A stretch of 64,000 nucleotides of DNA from Paenibacillus contaminans (lineage in GTDB: Bacteria; Bacillota; Bacilli; Paenibacillales; NBRC-103111), in the NCBI RefSeq assembly GCF_003285015.1, contig NZ_QMFB01000006.1, forward strand, positions 186,001 through 250,000, given 5' to 3'. The notes beneath the pieces are model-generated. The model was not told where the DNA came from. It saw nothing but the letters and a program-made list of their open reading frames with translations, and ran no database searches. Position 1 is the stretch's first letter, and every line of letters begins with the position of its first letter. A program made the position numbers and the translations under genes. Below are positions 34,977-43,201 of this stretch, piece by piece.

Positions 34977-35006
34977 TTGACAATGAAAAAACGGTTCCAC
35001 TATTAT
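34977..35006 (+). promoter_or_regulatory. Sigma-A-type promoter pointing into the truncated SBP gene
   Basis: -35 TTGACA (34977-34982) and -10 TATTAT (35001-35006) have an 18-bp spacer. It is followed within 12 bp by a dyad operator and then by coding sequence that starts in mid-protein. Confidence 0.65.
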
Positions 35007-35017
35007 TATGTTGAACA

Positions 35018-35037
35018 AAGTTCAGTATATTGAACTT
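35018..35037. promoter_or_regulatory. Dyad operator just downstream of the promoter
   Basis: AAGTTCA-GTATAT-TGAACTT has perfect 7-bp arms, and another TTGAAC half-site precedes it at 35011. It overlaps the expected transcription start, a repressor position (MarR- or TetR-type dyads look like this). The regulator is unknown. Confidence 0.5.
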
Positions 35038-35042
35038 GCTAA

Positions 35043-36131
35043 GCCTGTTCATCACGTTCTCCCGTCGTCTGGCGCGGCGATTGGCTTAAAAACGTCGGGA
35101 TTGCCAAAACGCCGGAAACGCTCGAAGAATTCGAGCAGGCGATTTATAAGCTGGCGAATGAGGATCCGGACAAAAACGGCAAAAAGGATACGTACGGCTT
35201 CTCCGCATCGGCGCTGCCGATGGTGTACGGCGCATTTGGCTTTTTGCCAGACCGCTGGACCGAGAAGGATGGAAAGCTGGTGTACGGCGCCGTGCAGCCG
35301 GAAATCAAAGAAGCGCTTACCTTACTTAATAAGTGGTATAAAGACGGCGTCATCGATCCGGAATTTATTACAGGCGAGAACAACGGCGGGTATTGGGCTC
35401 TCTCGCATGCATTCATCAACGGCAGAATCGGCTTGACAGGCTTGGGCGTATTTTATCACTGGAAGCCTCTCTTGTTCGAGGGCGATACCGCTTCGCACGA
35501 CTATGTGGAAATGAAAAAGGTGAATGCGGCTGCGGCCGACGCAATGACATACGGGATGCCGCCCAAAGGACCGGCAGGCAAAATGGGCGCTCCGCAAGGA
35601 AGCATGCTGAACGGCAATTTCGTCTCGTTCGGCAAGCAGCTGGAGAAGGAGCCCGAGAAGCTGGCTAAAGTGCTGGAAGTCATCGATACGATCAGCGCCT
35701 CTTCCTATGAGAATTATGTAACGGCGATGTTCGGCCTGGAAGGCGAAGATTGGACGTTTAACGAGGATAAAGCGCCTGTCCTGAAAAACAACCTGACGAC
35801 GCAGGATTTGGAGAAAATGGGTGCGAACAACGTCATCGAATCGCTGGAGCTGCCTGAGTTTTCCTCCGTGTCGATGTCCAAACGGAATCAATGGGCGAAG
35901 GATAACGGCTATGAGAAGGGCGGCATCCGCAATCAGCTGCTGACCGCGCTCCCTTCCCAAGCCAAGTACCAAGCGGAGCTCCAGAAGCTGCAGGATCAGA
36001 CGTTCATTTCGATCATTGCAGGCGACAAACCGTTGTCCGAATTCGACGAGTTCGTGAAAAAATGGAAAAGCGGCGGCGGCGAGCAAATGGAAAAAGAAGC
36101 GAATGAATGGTTTTCGAAGCTGAAAAAATAG
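35043..36131 (+). pseudogene. ABC sugar-importer solute-binding protein, 5'-truncated
   Basis: The reading frame is open from 35043 but has no start codon until 35220, and an in-frame TAA lies at 35040. Recognisable protein begins about 35067 (VWRGDWLKNVGIAKTPETLEEF). That matches residues near 165 of the intact SBP at 52909 (FIVRQDWIDELGLKMPNNLDEL), and the C-termini also match (ANEWFSKLKK and ANEWYKTAAKK). So the signal peptide and about 165 residues are missing. No permease genes are adjacent. A fragment could be translated from 35220 but could not be exported. Confidence 0.8.
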
Positions 36132-36241
36132 TTTGATTTATGATAGGATAAGTCGTGGGAGTATCGATTGGATCGCCTGTGCTGCTCCAAGGATGCTCCC
36201 GCCCTTGTTTGACATAAGAAACCGGTCGGGAGATGAATCGA

Positions 36242-37399
36242 ATGACGATCAAAGTAGGCATTGCCGGGGCTCGCGGTCTGAGCAATATCGAAGGCTTTCA
36301 GGCGATTCCGGATGTAGAAGTAGTCGCCTTGTGCGATTTGCACGAAGGGTTGTTGAAGGAGCAATCCGCTCGCTTCAATATTCCCCGGACTTACCGCATC
36401 TACGAGGACATGCTGGAATCCGATCTGGACGCCGTCGTCGTAGCTACGCCGATGCAAGTGCACTTTCAGCAGACGGTGCAAGCGCTTGAGGCGGGAAAAC
36501 ACGTCATGTCCGAGGTTACCGCCGGCGTGACGATGGACGAGCTGTGGTGGCTGAAGGAAGCGGCGGAGCGCAGCGGCAAGGTGTATATGATGGCCGAAAA
36601 CTACTGTTATATCCCGCAAAATCAGCAAATTGCCGAGATGGTGCGCCAAGGGCTTTTCGGAGACATTTACTTCGGAGAAGGCGAGTATTTGCACGATATC
36701 AAGCATCTGGCAAGCGGTTACAATCGCCAAGTGCCGGGAGATCAAACAGGCGCTTCCAAAACGTCCTGGCGAAATTACTGGCAGCTGGGCAAGAGAGGCT
36801 CCTTTTACCCGACGCACAGTCTCGGACCAGTCATGCAATGGTTCGAAGGAGACCGGATCAAATCGGTGTCCACCTTCGGAACAGGATGGCATACCGCGCC
36901 GCAATTCCGGCAGGAAGATACCACAATTACGCTATGCCAGCTGGAAAGCGGCAAGCTGATCAAGCTTCGTCTCGATTGCATTTCGAACCGGCCTCATAAT
37001 GCCGCTTATTATACGCTTCAAGGAACGAAGGGATGTTATGAAGCGCCCAGAGGGCTTGGCGACGAGCACAAAATTTATTTGAAGTCGGAAGGCGATCATT
37101 CGGACAGCGCTGCATGGCGCCCGCTTTCGGATTTCCGCGAGTATTTGCCCAAACGCTACAGAGAGGCGAGCGAGGAGCAAAAAAGCGCCGGTCACTACGG
37201 CGGCGATTTCTTCATCGTTCAGGATTTCATCGATGCGGTAAGGAACGGCACCAAGCCGCCTATCGACGTCTATGACGCATGCGAATGGACGGCGGTTGCG
37301 TTATTGTCGGAGCTTTCGGTCATGAACGGCGGAAGGCAGATGGAAATGCCGGATTTCCGCAAGGCGGGCGGGTATAAGGACCAAGTGATTAAATTATAA
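36242..37399 (+). CDS. Gfo/Idh/MocA family oxidoreductase (GH109-like features)
   Basis: 385 residues. The N-terminal Rossmann fold is MTIKVGIAGARGLSNIEGF, with VVVATPMQVHF before the substrate domain. The usual EKP catalytic lysine is replaced (GKHVMSEVTAGVTMDE), and FYPTHSLGPVMQW resembles the HGLGP stretch of NAD-dependent GH109-type glycosidases. It may therefore be a redox-cycling glycosidase rather than a simple dehydrogenase. The ATG at 36242 is used since GGGAG abuts the one at 36233. It lies after the truncated SBP gene and was perhaps once part of the same sugar cluster. Confidence 0.85.
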   Translation: MTIKVGIAGARGLSNIEGFQAIPDVEVVALCDLHEGLLKEQSARFNIPRTYRIYEDMLESDLDAVVVATPMQVHFQQTVQALEAGKHVMSEVTAGVTMDELWWLKEAAERSGKVYMMAENYCYIPQNQQIAEMVRQGLFGDIYFGEGEYLHDIKHLASGYNRQVPGDQTGASKTSWRNYWQLGKRGSFYPTHSLGPVMQWFEGDRIKSVSTFGTGWHTAPQFRQEDTTITLCQLESGKLIKLRLDCISNRPHNAAYYTLQGTKGCYEAPRGLGDEHKIYLKSEGDHSDSAAWRPLSDFREYLPKRYREASEEQKSAGHYGGDFFIVQDFIDAVRNGTKPPIDVYDACEWTAVALLSELSVMNGGRQMEMPDFRKAGGYKDQVIKL

Positions 37400-37472
37400 G
37401 TGCAGGCCGCAAATAACCGGTCTATTGTGTTCATGATCCAAAAGGCTGCCCCAGAACGCTACTCTCTGGTGT

Positions 37473-37707
37473 GGGGCTGTTTCAAAATATAAAAAAGCTT
37501 CCAAATCCACAGCGAAGGCGGGGATGGAAGCTTTTTTGTTTGCTAATTTAGCACGTTATGCGAAGCGCGAAACCGTGAAAACGAACCCTATTACCTGCAG
37601 ATTTTCCATCTATTCGGTTCAAAATCCGAGATTTTAGAAAAATAGATGCAGCTTTACCAAGTTGCCGCAAACCGTCAAGAGAGGAGGGGGCTTTTGGGAC
37701 AGCTCCC
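37473..37707. mobile_element. MITE-like or IS-remnant stretch with imperfect inverted ends
   Basis: The left end GGGGCTGTTTCAAAA (37473-37487) and the right end TTTTGGGACAGCTCCC (37692-37707) are imperfect inverted repeats. They enclose about 205 bp with no open frame of note. A related left-type end is at 1426-1440. Target-site duplications were not recognised. This could be a miniature element or the collapsed remnant of an insertion sequence. Confidence 0.45.
37491..37537. terminator. Bidirectional terminator after the Gfo/Idh gene
   Basis: AAAAAAGCTTCCA (37491-37503) pairs perfectly with TGGAAGCTTTTTT (37525-37537). A-run and T-run sit on the two sides, so both strands can be terminated. 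It lies inside the inverted-end stretch and 91 bp after the stop codon. Confidence 0.85.
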
Positions 37708-37767
37708 TCGCACTTAGTAATAGGTATAATACCTGTACCGTCGTTGACTAAACGCGGCTGACCGAGC

Positions 37768-39195
37768 TCAATCGCGCTGAAGCAGCGATGCGCCTGCGAT
37801 GCCGGGGTTCGTCATCTCGTAAGGATCGAGAATGAGGTTCAGCTCTTCTTCGCTCAGCACATTGTATTTCAGGCAGAGATCGCGAACAGGCTGGCCGGTT
37901 TCGATCGCTTCGCGGGCGATTCGGGCGACAACCTCATAACCGAGATGCGGGTTGAGCGCGGTAATGACGCCTACGCTTTTCTCCACATACTCCCTGCAGC
38001 GGTCCACGTTTGCTTCGATGCCGTCCAAGCAGTGCGTACGGAATACGCGGAACGCTTCATTCATCATGCTGAGCGATTGCAGCAGGTTGAAGACGAGAAC
38101 GGGCTCCATGACGTTCAGCTCCAGCTGTCCGGCTTCCGACGCCAAACATATCGTATGGTCGTTACCGATGACTTGGAACGCTACCTGGTTGACGACTTCG
38201 CACATGACCGGATTGACTTTGCCGGGCATGATCGACGAGCCGGGCTGACGGGAAGGCAGGCTGATTTCTCCGAAGCCGGCACGCGGGCCGGAAGCCAGCA
38301 ATCTGAGATCGTTCGCGATTTTCGAAAGGTTGATCATGCATACTTTAAGCGCTGCGGACACTTCGGTATAGGCGTCCGTATTTTGCGTGGCGTCGACGAG
38401 ATGCTCGGCGCCTTGGAGGGGCATTCCGCTGTATGCGGACAGCAGCTGGACTACGCGTTCGATATAGCGCGGATCGGCATTTAATCCGGTACCGACAGCG
38501 GTCGCACCCATGTTCACTTCGTATAGATGCTCGCGTGTAGCCGAAATACGTTTGATATCGCGCGCGAATACGCGGCTGTATGCGGCGAACTCTTGTCCGA
38601 GCCGAATCGGTACGCCGTCCTGCAAGTGCGTGCGTCCCATTTTGATAACGCCGTCAAACTCCACCGCTTTCCGTTTGAAGCTTTCATGCAAATCGCTCAT
38701 CGTCGCCAGCAGCTTGTCGAGCAGCGACAGGGAAGCGATGTGAATAGCCGTCGGAAAAGCGTCATTCGTCGATTGCGCCATGTTTACATGCGTGTTGGGG
38801 CTAACCTTGAAGTAGTCGCCTTTAACGCCGCCCAGCAGCTCGATCGCACGGTTGGCGATCACTTCGTTCGCGTTCATATTAATCGATGTGCCGGCACCGC
38901 CCTGAATCGGGTCGACAATAAATTGGTCGTGCCACTTGCCGTTCATCAATTCATCGGCTGCTTGAACGATCGCATTGCCGATTTGCGGGTTTAACTGCTT
39001 GATTTCCATATTGGCTTGAGCGGCGGCCTTCTTCACTGTTGCGATCGCCACAATAAGCTCGCGGTGAATTCTGTAGCCCGTAATCGGGAAATTTTCTACG
39101 GCGCGGAGCGTTTGAATACCGTAGTATGCGTCGATCGGCACCTCTTTTTCTCCCAGAAAATCCTTCTCAATGCGAGCTGCTTGCGCGGTTGTCAT
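37768..39195 (-). CDS. aspA: Aspartate ammonia-lyase (aspartase)
   Basis: 475 residues, ATG after GGAGGAGA. It deaminates aspartate to fumarate and ammonia. The fumarase/aspartase signature GSSIMPGKVNPVMCEVVNQV (near 320) is intact. Substrate-site pieces include GTSINMNANEVIANRA, NMAQSTNDAFPTA and KMGRTHLQDGVPIRLGQEF. The start, MTTAQAARIEKDFLGEKEVPIDAYYGIQT, is family-typical. It stands alone and is divergent from the Gfo/Idh-AraC operon, with 438 bp between. Confidence 0.95.
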   Translation of the reverse strand: MTTAQAARIEKDFLGEKEVPIDAYYGIQTLRAVENFPITGYRIHRELIVAIATVKKAAAQANMEIKQLNPQIGNAIVQAADELMNGKWHDQFIVDPIQGGAGTSINMNANEVIANRAIELLGGVKGDYFKVSPNTHVNMAQSTNDAFPTAIHIASLSLLDKLLATMSDLHESFKRKAVEFDGVIKMGRTHLQDGVPIRLGQEFAAYSRVFARDIKRISATREHLYEVNMGATAVGTGLNADPRYIERVVQLLSAYSGMPLQGAEHLVDATQNTDAYTEVSAALKVCMINLSKIANDLRLLASGPRAGFGEISLPSRQPGSSIMPGKVNPVMCEVVNQVAFQVIGNDHTICLASEAGQLELNVMEPVLVFNLLQSLSMMNEAFRVFRTHCLDGIEANVDRCREYVEKSVGVITALNPHLGYEVVARIAREAIETGQPVRDLCLKYNVLSEEELNLILDPYEMTNPGIAGASLLQRD

Positions 39196-39413
39196 GATCG
39201 GTCTCCTCCGTTATCGATGCGGTGGGCGGCGGTTATGCCGTTACCGCTTTATTGTCGTTCCGGATCGGTTTCATGGGCGTACGGCTTCGACGGATGAAAC
39301 GCCGGAACGTTTGCTTCTACACTCTGATGTTACCATAAGTACGGGCATAATCGTACTTTGCGACAAATAAAGGCTGGAGAATTGCGAACAGCATTTATAA
39401 GGAGGTTCGAAGG

Positions 39414-39521
39414 ATGGCGGGAATACTCAAAGTAATCGGAGGATATGTCGCAATATTGCACTATTGTATGTCTTCATTTTTCAATAGATACGTCTATGCA
39501 GTTGTGCTACTATTTGTTTAA
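39414..39521 (+). CDS. Possible 35-residue hydrophobic peptide
   Basis: A short frame begins MAGILKVIGGYVAIL and has a hydrophobic second half (VYAVVLLFV). It has a strong AAGGAGG site eight bases before the ATG. It lies in the 438-base gap between aspA and the Gfo/Idh gene. Without homology evidence it could be chance or a leader peptide. Confidence 0.3.
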   Translation: MAGILKVIGGYVAILHYCMSSFFNRYVYAVVLLFV

Positions 39522-39633
39522 GTCATCATTTTGCACTTTGCTTTTTTTCGAAGAAATCACGCGGAAATATGCAAGAGTTTGCCGCATAAGAAGCTGAGTT
39601 TCAATTATTAGAGACGAATAAGGAGAGAAGAAA

Positions 39634-40656
39634 ATGATTAAAATCGGAAAAATCAGCTATTGGCACGTCCATGCGAAGGATTATACGAAGCAAGCGCTCG
39701 ACCACCCTGCTGCGCAAATTGCGGCGGTATGGGATGAAATCCCCGAACGCGGCCGCAGGGAAGCGGAAGCGCTGGGCGTGCCGTTTTATGAAAAACTTGA
39801 GGATATGCTGGAAAATGCGGACATAAACGGCGTCATCAACGACGCGCCGACCGATATGCACCGCGATGTGCTGGTTGCAGCGGCGAAGGCGGGAAAACAT
39901 ATTTTCACGGAGAAGGTTGTTGCTCCTACCGTTAAGGAATGCGAGGAAGTTTTGTCTGCGGTACGCAAATCGGGAGTCAAGCTGACCGTCTCGCTGCCGA
40001 GGCTGAATCACGGATATACGCTCGCCGTGCAGGAAATTTTGAAGCAAGGGATTCTTGGCGATGTGACGCTCGTCCGCACCCGGCTTTCGCATGGCGGCGC
40101 TTTGCCTACCGAAAGCTCGCCGAACGGCTGGCTTCCGGCTCATTTTTTCAGCGCGGCGCAATGCGGCGGCGGGGCGATGATCGATCTCGGCTGTCATCCG
40201 ATGTATTTGGCGCGGTTGTTCCTCGGCGGTTTGCCCGATTCCGTCAGCGCTTCCTACGGTTATGTGACGGGCCGCGAGGTGGAAGACAATGCGGTTTCGG
40301 TGCTGAGCTATCCGAATGGCGCCATGGCGATCGTCGAAGCGGGGTTCGTCAACTCGCAATCGCCATTCGTCATCGAGGTGCACGGAACTGCCGGAAGCTT
40401 GCTTTACTCGACGCACGACAACAAAATGCTTGTTAGGACCTCCAAGTCGGGTGTGACAGGAAGCAGCGAATGGACCGAAATCGAGCCGATTCCGCAGGAC
40501 CGCGAATCCGCTTTCGATCAATGGATCGGCCATATTCAAGAAAATACGGCTGCTCAGGAAAATATCGCTTTGGCGCTCGATCTTACGAGGCTGATGGAAG
40601 CGTCGAACATATCCGCACGCGACGGCAGGCCGGTAAAGCTTAGCGAGCTTATATAA
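39634..40656 (+). CDS. Gfo/Idh/MocA family oxidoreductase
   Basis: 340 residues, ATG after AAGGAGAG. The Rossmann N-terminus is MIKIGKISYWHVHAKDY, slightly unusual in lacking a clear GxGxxG. It continues with GVINDAPTDMHRDVLVAAAKAGKHIFTEKVVAP, where the EKP-type lysine is kept as EKV. AMIDLGCHPMYLARLFLGG and the C-terminal beta-sheet domain are normal. Substrate unknown; family members oxidise sugars or inositols with NAD(P). The AraC gene 12 bp downstream indicates an inducible two-gene unit. Confidence 0.87.
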   Translation: MIKIGKISYWHVHAKDYTKQALDHPAAQIAAVWDEIPERGRREAEALGVPFYEKLEDMLENADINGVINDAPTDMHRDVLVAAAKAGKHIFTEKVVAPTVKECEEVLSAVRKSGVKLTVSLPRLNHGYTLAVQEILKQGILGDVTLVRTRLSHGGALPTESSPNGWLPAHFFSAAQCGGGAMIDLGCHPMYLARLFLGGLPDSVSASYGYVTGREVEDNAVSVLSYPNGAMAIVEAGFVNSQSPFVIEVHGTAGSLLYSTHDNKMLVRTSKSGVTGSSEWTEIEPIPQDRESAFDQWIGHIQENTAAQENIALALDLTRLMEASNISARDGRPVKLSELI

Positions 40657-40667
40657 GCAGGGGCGGC

Positions 40668-41651
40668 ATGAGACCGTCGTCATCCGGGTACAAGCCGTTT
40701 CCTTTCGAGCTGATGCTGGAGCAGCCGCATGCGCTCGATAAGCTGGATATCCGATTTCGCTGGGGGAATTACGGCGTTAATGTGTTGAAGTTTCATTTAA
40801 CGACGTTCGCGCCCGGCAAGGTAGTCGATTATCACAAGCATTCGGAATATGAGCTTCATTATATTCCGCGCGGCAAAGGGACGCTGCTTCTGGAAGGCAG
40901 CGTTCATCCCTTGTCGGCCGGCATGATGTATGTGACCGGACCGAATGTGCTGCACAGGCAAGAAGCGGATCCGAACGAGGCGATGGATGAGCTTTGCTTG
41001 CATGTCGATCTGGTCCGGTTGTCCGGCAAGTCCGGCGATACGGAGCGGGAGGATGAGTGGGGCGACGCTTTGGAATGTGCGGAAGCGGAGCTTTGCGTCG
41101 GCATGCTCTCGCAGTTTACGGCAGTGCCGGCGACGGACCGGCATGACGCGATGCAGATGTTTTTAACGGCTTATCGAGCTTGGTACGAAGGGATGCCGGG
41201 ACTTTATACGGTCCTGAAGCAATCGGTTATCCAAATTTTGCTGCGGACGATCAGCGCCCAAACGAAGCTTTCGCCGAAAGTGGATCTTCCTTCTCGCGAC
41301 ATGTATCGCCACCGTTACCAGCTCGCCGTTCAGTTCATCCATGACAACTACATGATGCCGCTAATGGTCGAGCATGTCGCGGAACGGGTTCAGATCAGCG
41401 TCCGGCAGCTGCAGCGCGTCTTTCGCAGCCAGACGGGCGATACGTTCGGCGATTACCTGGAGCGGTACCGGCTTACGCAAATATGCCGTCAGCTGGAGCG
41501 CTCCGGCAGCTCGATTCAGCGAATCGCCGCCGATTGCGGTTTTTCGAGCGCCAACTATTTGCATCATGTGTTCAAAAAAAGCTTCGGCATCACGCCTCAA
41601 GAGTACCGCGAACGCCATCGCAGCAGCGGGACATCCGCAGAATCGGGCTAA
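40668..41651 (+). CDS. AraC family transcriptional regulator
   Basis: 327 residues. Cupin sensor: DYHKHSEYELHYIPRGKGTLLLEG and MMYVTGPNVLHRQEADP. The AraC HTH pair covers about 220-318 (EHVAERVQISVRQLQRVFRSQ and RIAADCGFSSANYLHHVFKKS), ending GITPQEYRERHR. It starts 12 bp after the Gfo/Idh gene, so both share a transcript, and it probably regulates that operon. A terminator follows. Confidence 0.88.
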   Translation: MRPSSSGYKPFPFELMLEQPHALDKLDIRFRWGNYGVNVLKFHLTTFAPGKVVDYHKHSEYELHYIPRGKGTLLLEGSVHPLSAGMMYVTGPNVLHRQEADPNEAMDELCLHVDLVRLSGKSGDTEREDEWGDALECAEAELCVGMLSQFTAVPATDRHDAMQMFLTAYRAWYEGMPGLYTVLKQSVIQILLRTISAQTKLSPKVDLPSRDMYRHRYQLAVQFIHDNYMMPLMVEHVAERVQISVRQLQRVFRSQTGDTFGDYLERYRLTQICRQLERSGSSIQRIAADCGFSSANYLHHVFKKSFGITPQEYRERHRSSGTSAESG

Positions 41652-41702
41652 CGCTTCGAAAAGCGTATCCTGTATATGGCACTATGAAAGCCGCATATAA
41701 CG

Positions 41703-41736
41703 AAGGAGCTTCCTGTGAGTCGGGAGGCTCCTTTTT
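41703..41736 (+). terminator. Intrinsic terminator after the Gfo/Idh-AraC operon
   Basis: AAGGAGCTTCC pairs with GGGAGGCTCCTT, with a one-base bulge, and ends in TTTTT. Confidence 0.75.
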
Positions 41737-41845
41737 GTGCAAATATAGGAGACCCTAATTTGTGAAAAACGGCGGATGGAGAAATTTAACGGAACGAGTT
41801 GCCCCTATTTTTGTGAAAAAGCCGAATTTGGTGCTAAAATGGTAA

Positions 41846-41927
41846 AATAAGCGCGCTGGCAGCCGCTAGATTTTAAAAAGGTGGATTTTCGCCGAAATAA
41901 GCGCAGTGAGGACCGTTAGAAGTTTGG
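41846..41927. repeat. Two-unit repeat with AATAAGCGC motif, 50-bp period
   Basis: AATAAGCGCGCTGGCAGCCG (41846-41865) and AATAAGCGCAGTGAGGACCG (41896-41915) are similar, each followed by a TAGA segment, and lie 50 bp apart. They sit directly upstream of structured repeat copy C. Non-coding. Confidence 0.55.
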
Positions 41928-41980
41928 AGGTCGAACGGTCCTTGATTGATTGGAGTCGGTTTGGAAAAGACGTAACGGGA

Positions 41981-42190
41981 AAGCAGTAAAGGAGAGAAGA
42001 GGTAGTGGGTTGGGAGGGCTACAAAGGAGCTTCGCTATGGGCCGCCTTTGAAATCGTGTGATACCCGCAAAACCAATTCCAGATCACACGATTTCAAGAG
42101 CGGTTGAAAGCTCAAAACCACTACCTCTCACACGCGCAAACGTATAGCCGAGCACCAAAGGACCGTCCGTGATTTCCGGACGGTTTTTCT
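41981..42190. repeat. Dispersed structured repeat, copy C (nested stems)
   Basis: The outer stem is GAGGTAGTGG (41999-42008) with CCACTACCTC (42118-42127). The inner stem pairs 42042-42062 with 42083-42103, with the same C/A mismatch and T-G pair as copy A. The loop CGCAAAACCAATTCCAG is conserved. Compared with copy A, pair A-T becomes G-C in the outer stem and pair C-G becomes G-C in the inner stem. It ends in a short hairpin CCGTCCG/CGGACGG followed by TTTTT. It lies between the AraC operon and the SGNH hydrolase gene. Confidence 0.8.
42163..42189 (+). terminator. Terminator-like end of repeat copy C
   Basis: CCGTCCG and CGGACGG pair around TGATTTC and are followed by TTTTTC. The corresponding ends of copies A and B form other hairpins at the same place, so this end hairpin seems to be part of the repeat. 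Confidence 0.55.
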
Positions 42191-42377
42191 TATTATATTG
42201 AACGTTCCCACTTAATTGAATGTGATGTCTCACGGGCAAACGGAATGATTGTACGATCGGTCAACAAATCGGCGATACATGCAAACGAGTTCGCCGGGCT
42301 AAATAAGGATGGCATTTGTTTCTAGCAAACTTTATACTGATTTTATCCGACTTTCATTTAGCAGGGAGCGTAGAACG

Positions 42378-43073
42378 ATGAACGAGCTGGCGAAAACATT
42401 TTACGAGAAGCTGCAAGCGAACGGTCCTGTATCCGTCGTAACGCTAGGAGACAGCTGGACATACGGCAGCGTGGCGGATGGATGGCATGAAGCGAAAGCC
42501 GCCGGTATGGACAGAGAACTCATTCACGGCTCATGGGCGATGCAGCTGCGACGTACCGTACAAGAAAGAAACCGTTCCTCGTCAGTCGTCAATAGCGGAC
42601 AGGGCGGATGGACGGCCAAACAGGGCTTGGAGGCATTCGACAGGCTTGTTGCGGAGTTTCGTCCCGATCTGGTCGTTCTCAATTTCGGGATTAACGATTG
42701 GCGCAAAAACGTGCCGCTCGACGACTATCGGAGCGACATGGAGACGATTATCGATCGTGCGGAAGCGTTAGGCGCGGCATGTCTGCTGTGGACAAGCGGG
42801 CCGGTATCGCTCGCGGGCGAACAAGATTTCGGATGGGGCGAGCCTCTGGATCCGCAAAATTACGAGCATCGGTTTAACGCGTACAACGATACGATTAAGG
42901 CGATTGCCGCCGATCGCGGCTTGCCGCTCGCAGACGCCGAGCGCATCATTTGGGAGGAGTGGCATGCCGGGACGGATTTGTCCGGCTGGTTTTATGATGC
43001 CTTTCATTTTAAACAGGAAGGCCACGACCGGATCCACGATGCGATTGCGAGAAAACTCGGTTTACTCGGGTAG
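42378..43073 (+). CDS. SGNH/GDSL family esterase or lipase-like hydrolase
   Basis: 231 residues, no signal peptide. Block I TLGDSWTYG holds the nucleophile Ser26. Block III is NFGINDW, and block V FYDAFHFKQEGHDRIHDAIA has the Asp and His of the triad. The trailing N-acyl-carbohydrate-esterase-like layout suggests deacetylation of sugars, but the substrate is not evident. ATG at 42378 follows CAGGGAG; the longer frame from 42309 is not supported. Confidence 0.87.
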   Translation: MNELAKTFYEKLQANGPVSVVTLGDSWTYGSVADGWHEAKAAGMDRELIHGSWAMQLRRTVQERNRSSSVVNSGQGGWTAKQGLEAFDRLVAEFRPDLVVLNFGINDWRKNVPLDDYRSDMETIIDRAEALGAACLLWTSGPVSLAGEQDFGWGEPLDPQNYEHRFNAYNDTIKAIAADRGLPLADAERIIWEEWHAGTDLSGWFYDAFHFKQEGHDRIHDAIARKLGLLG

Positions 43074-43201
43074 TTTTGCAATCAGGCGAACGTTTGTGCT
43101 ACAGTTGAAAAGGACGATGTGAGAAGCATCGGCCCTGCTACAATCGTCGAAGCGTGAAAACCGCGCGGATGACTACTACGACACGAAAGAGGCGATCCCT
43201 T

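Noticed and set aside
35008..35436. Alternative frame (142 codons) as the start of the truncated SBP gene, implying a frameshift
   Set aside because: Its residues do not resemble an SBP, while the 35043 frame matches one without interruption; loss of the 5' part explains the data better.
12385..42190. Meaning in the nearly equal 15-kb spacing of the three repeat copies
   Set aside because: Three points are too few, and no mechanism for such periodicity is evident in the window.
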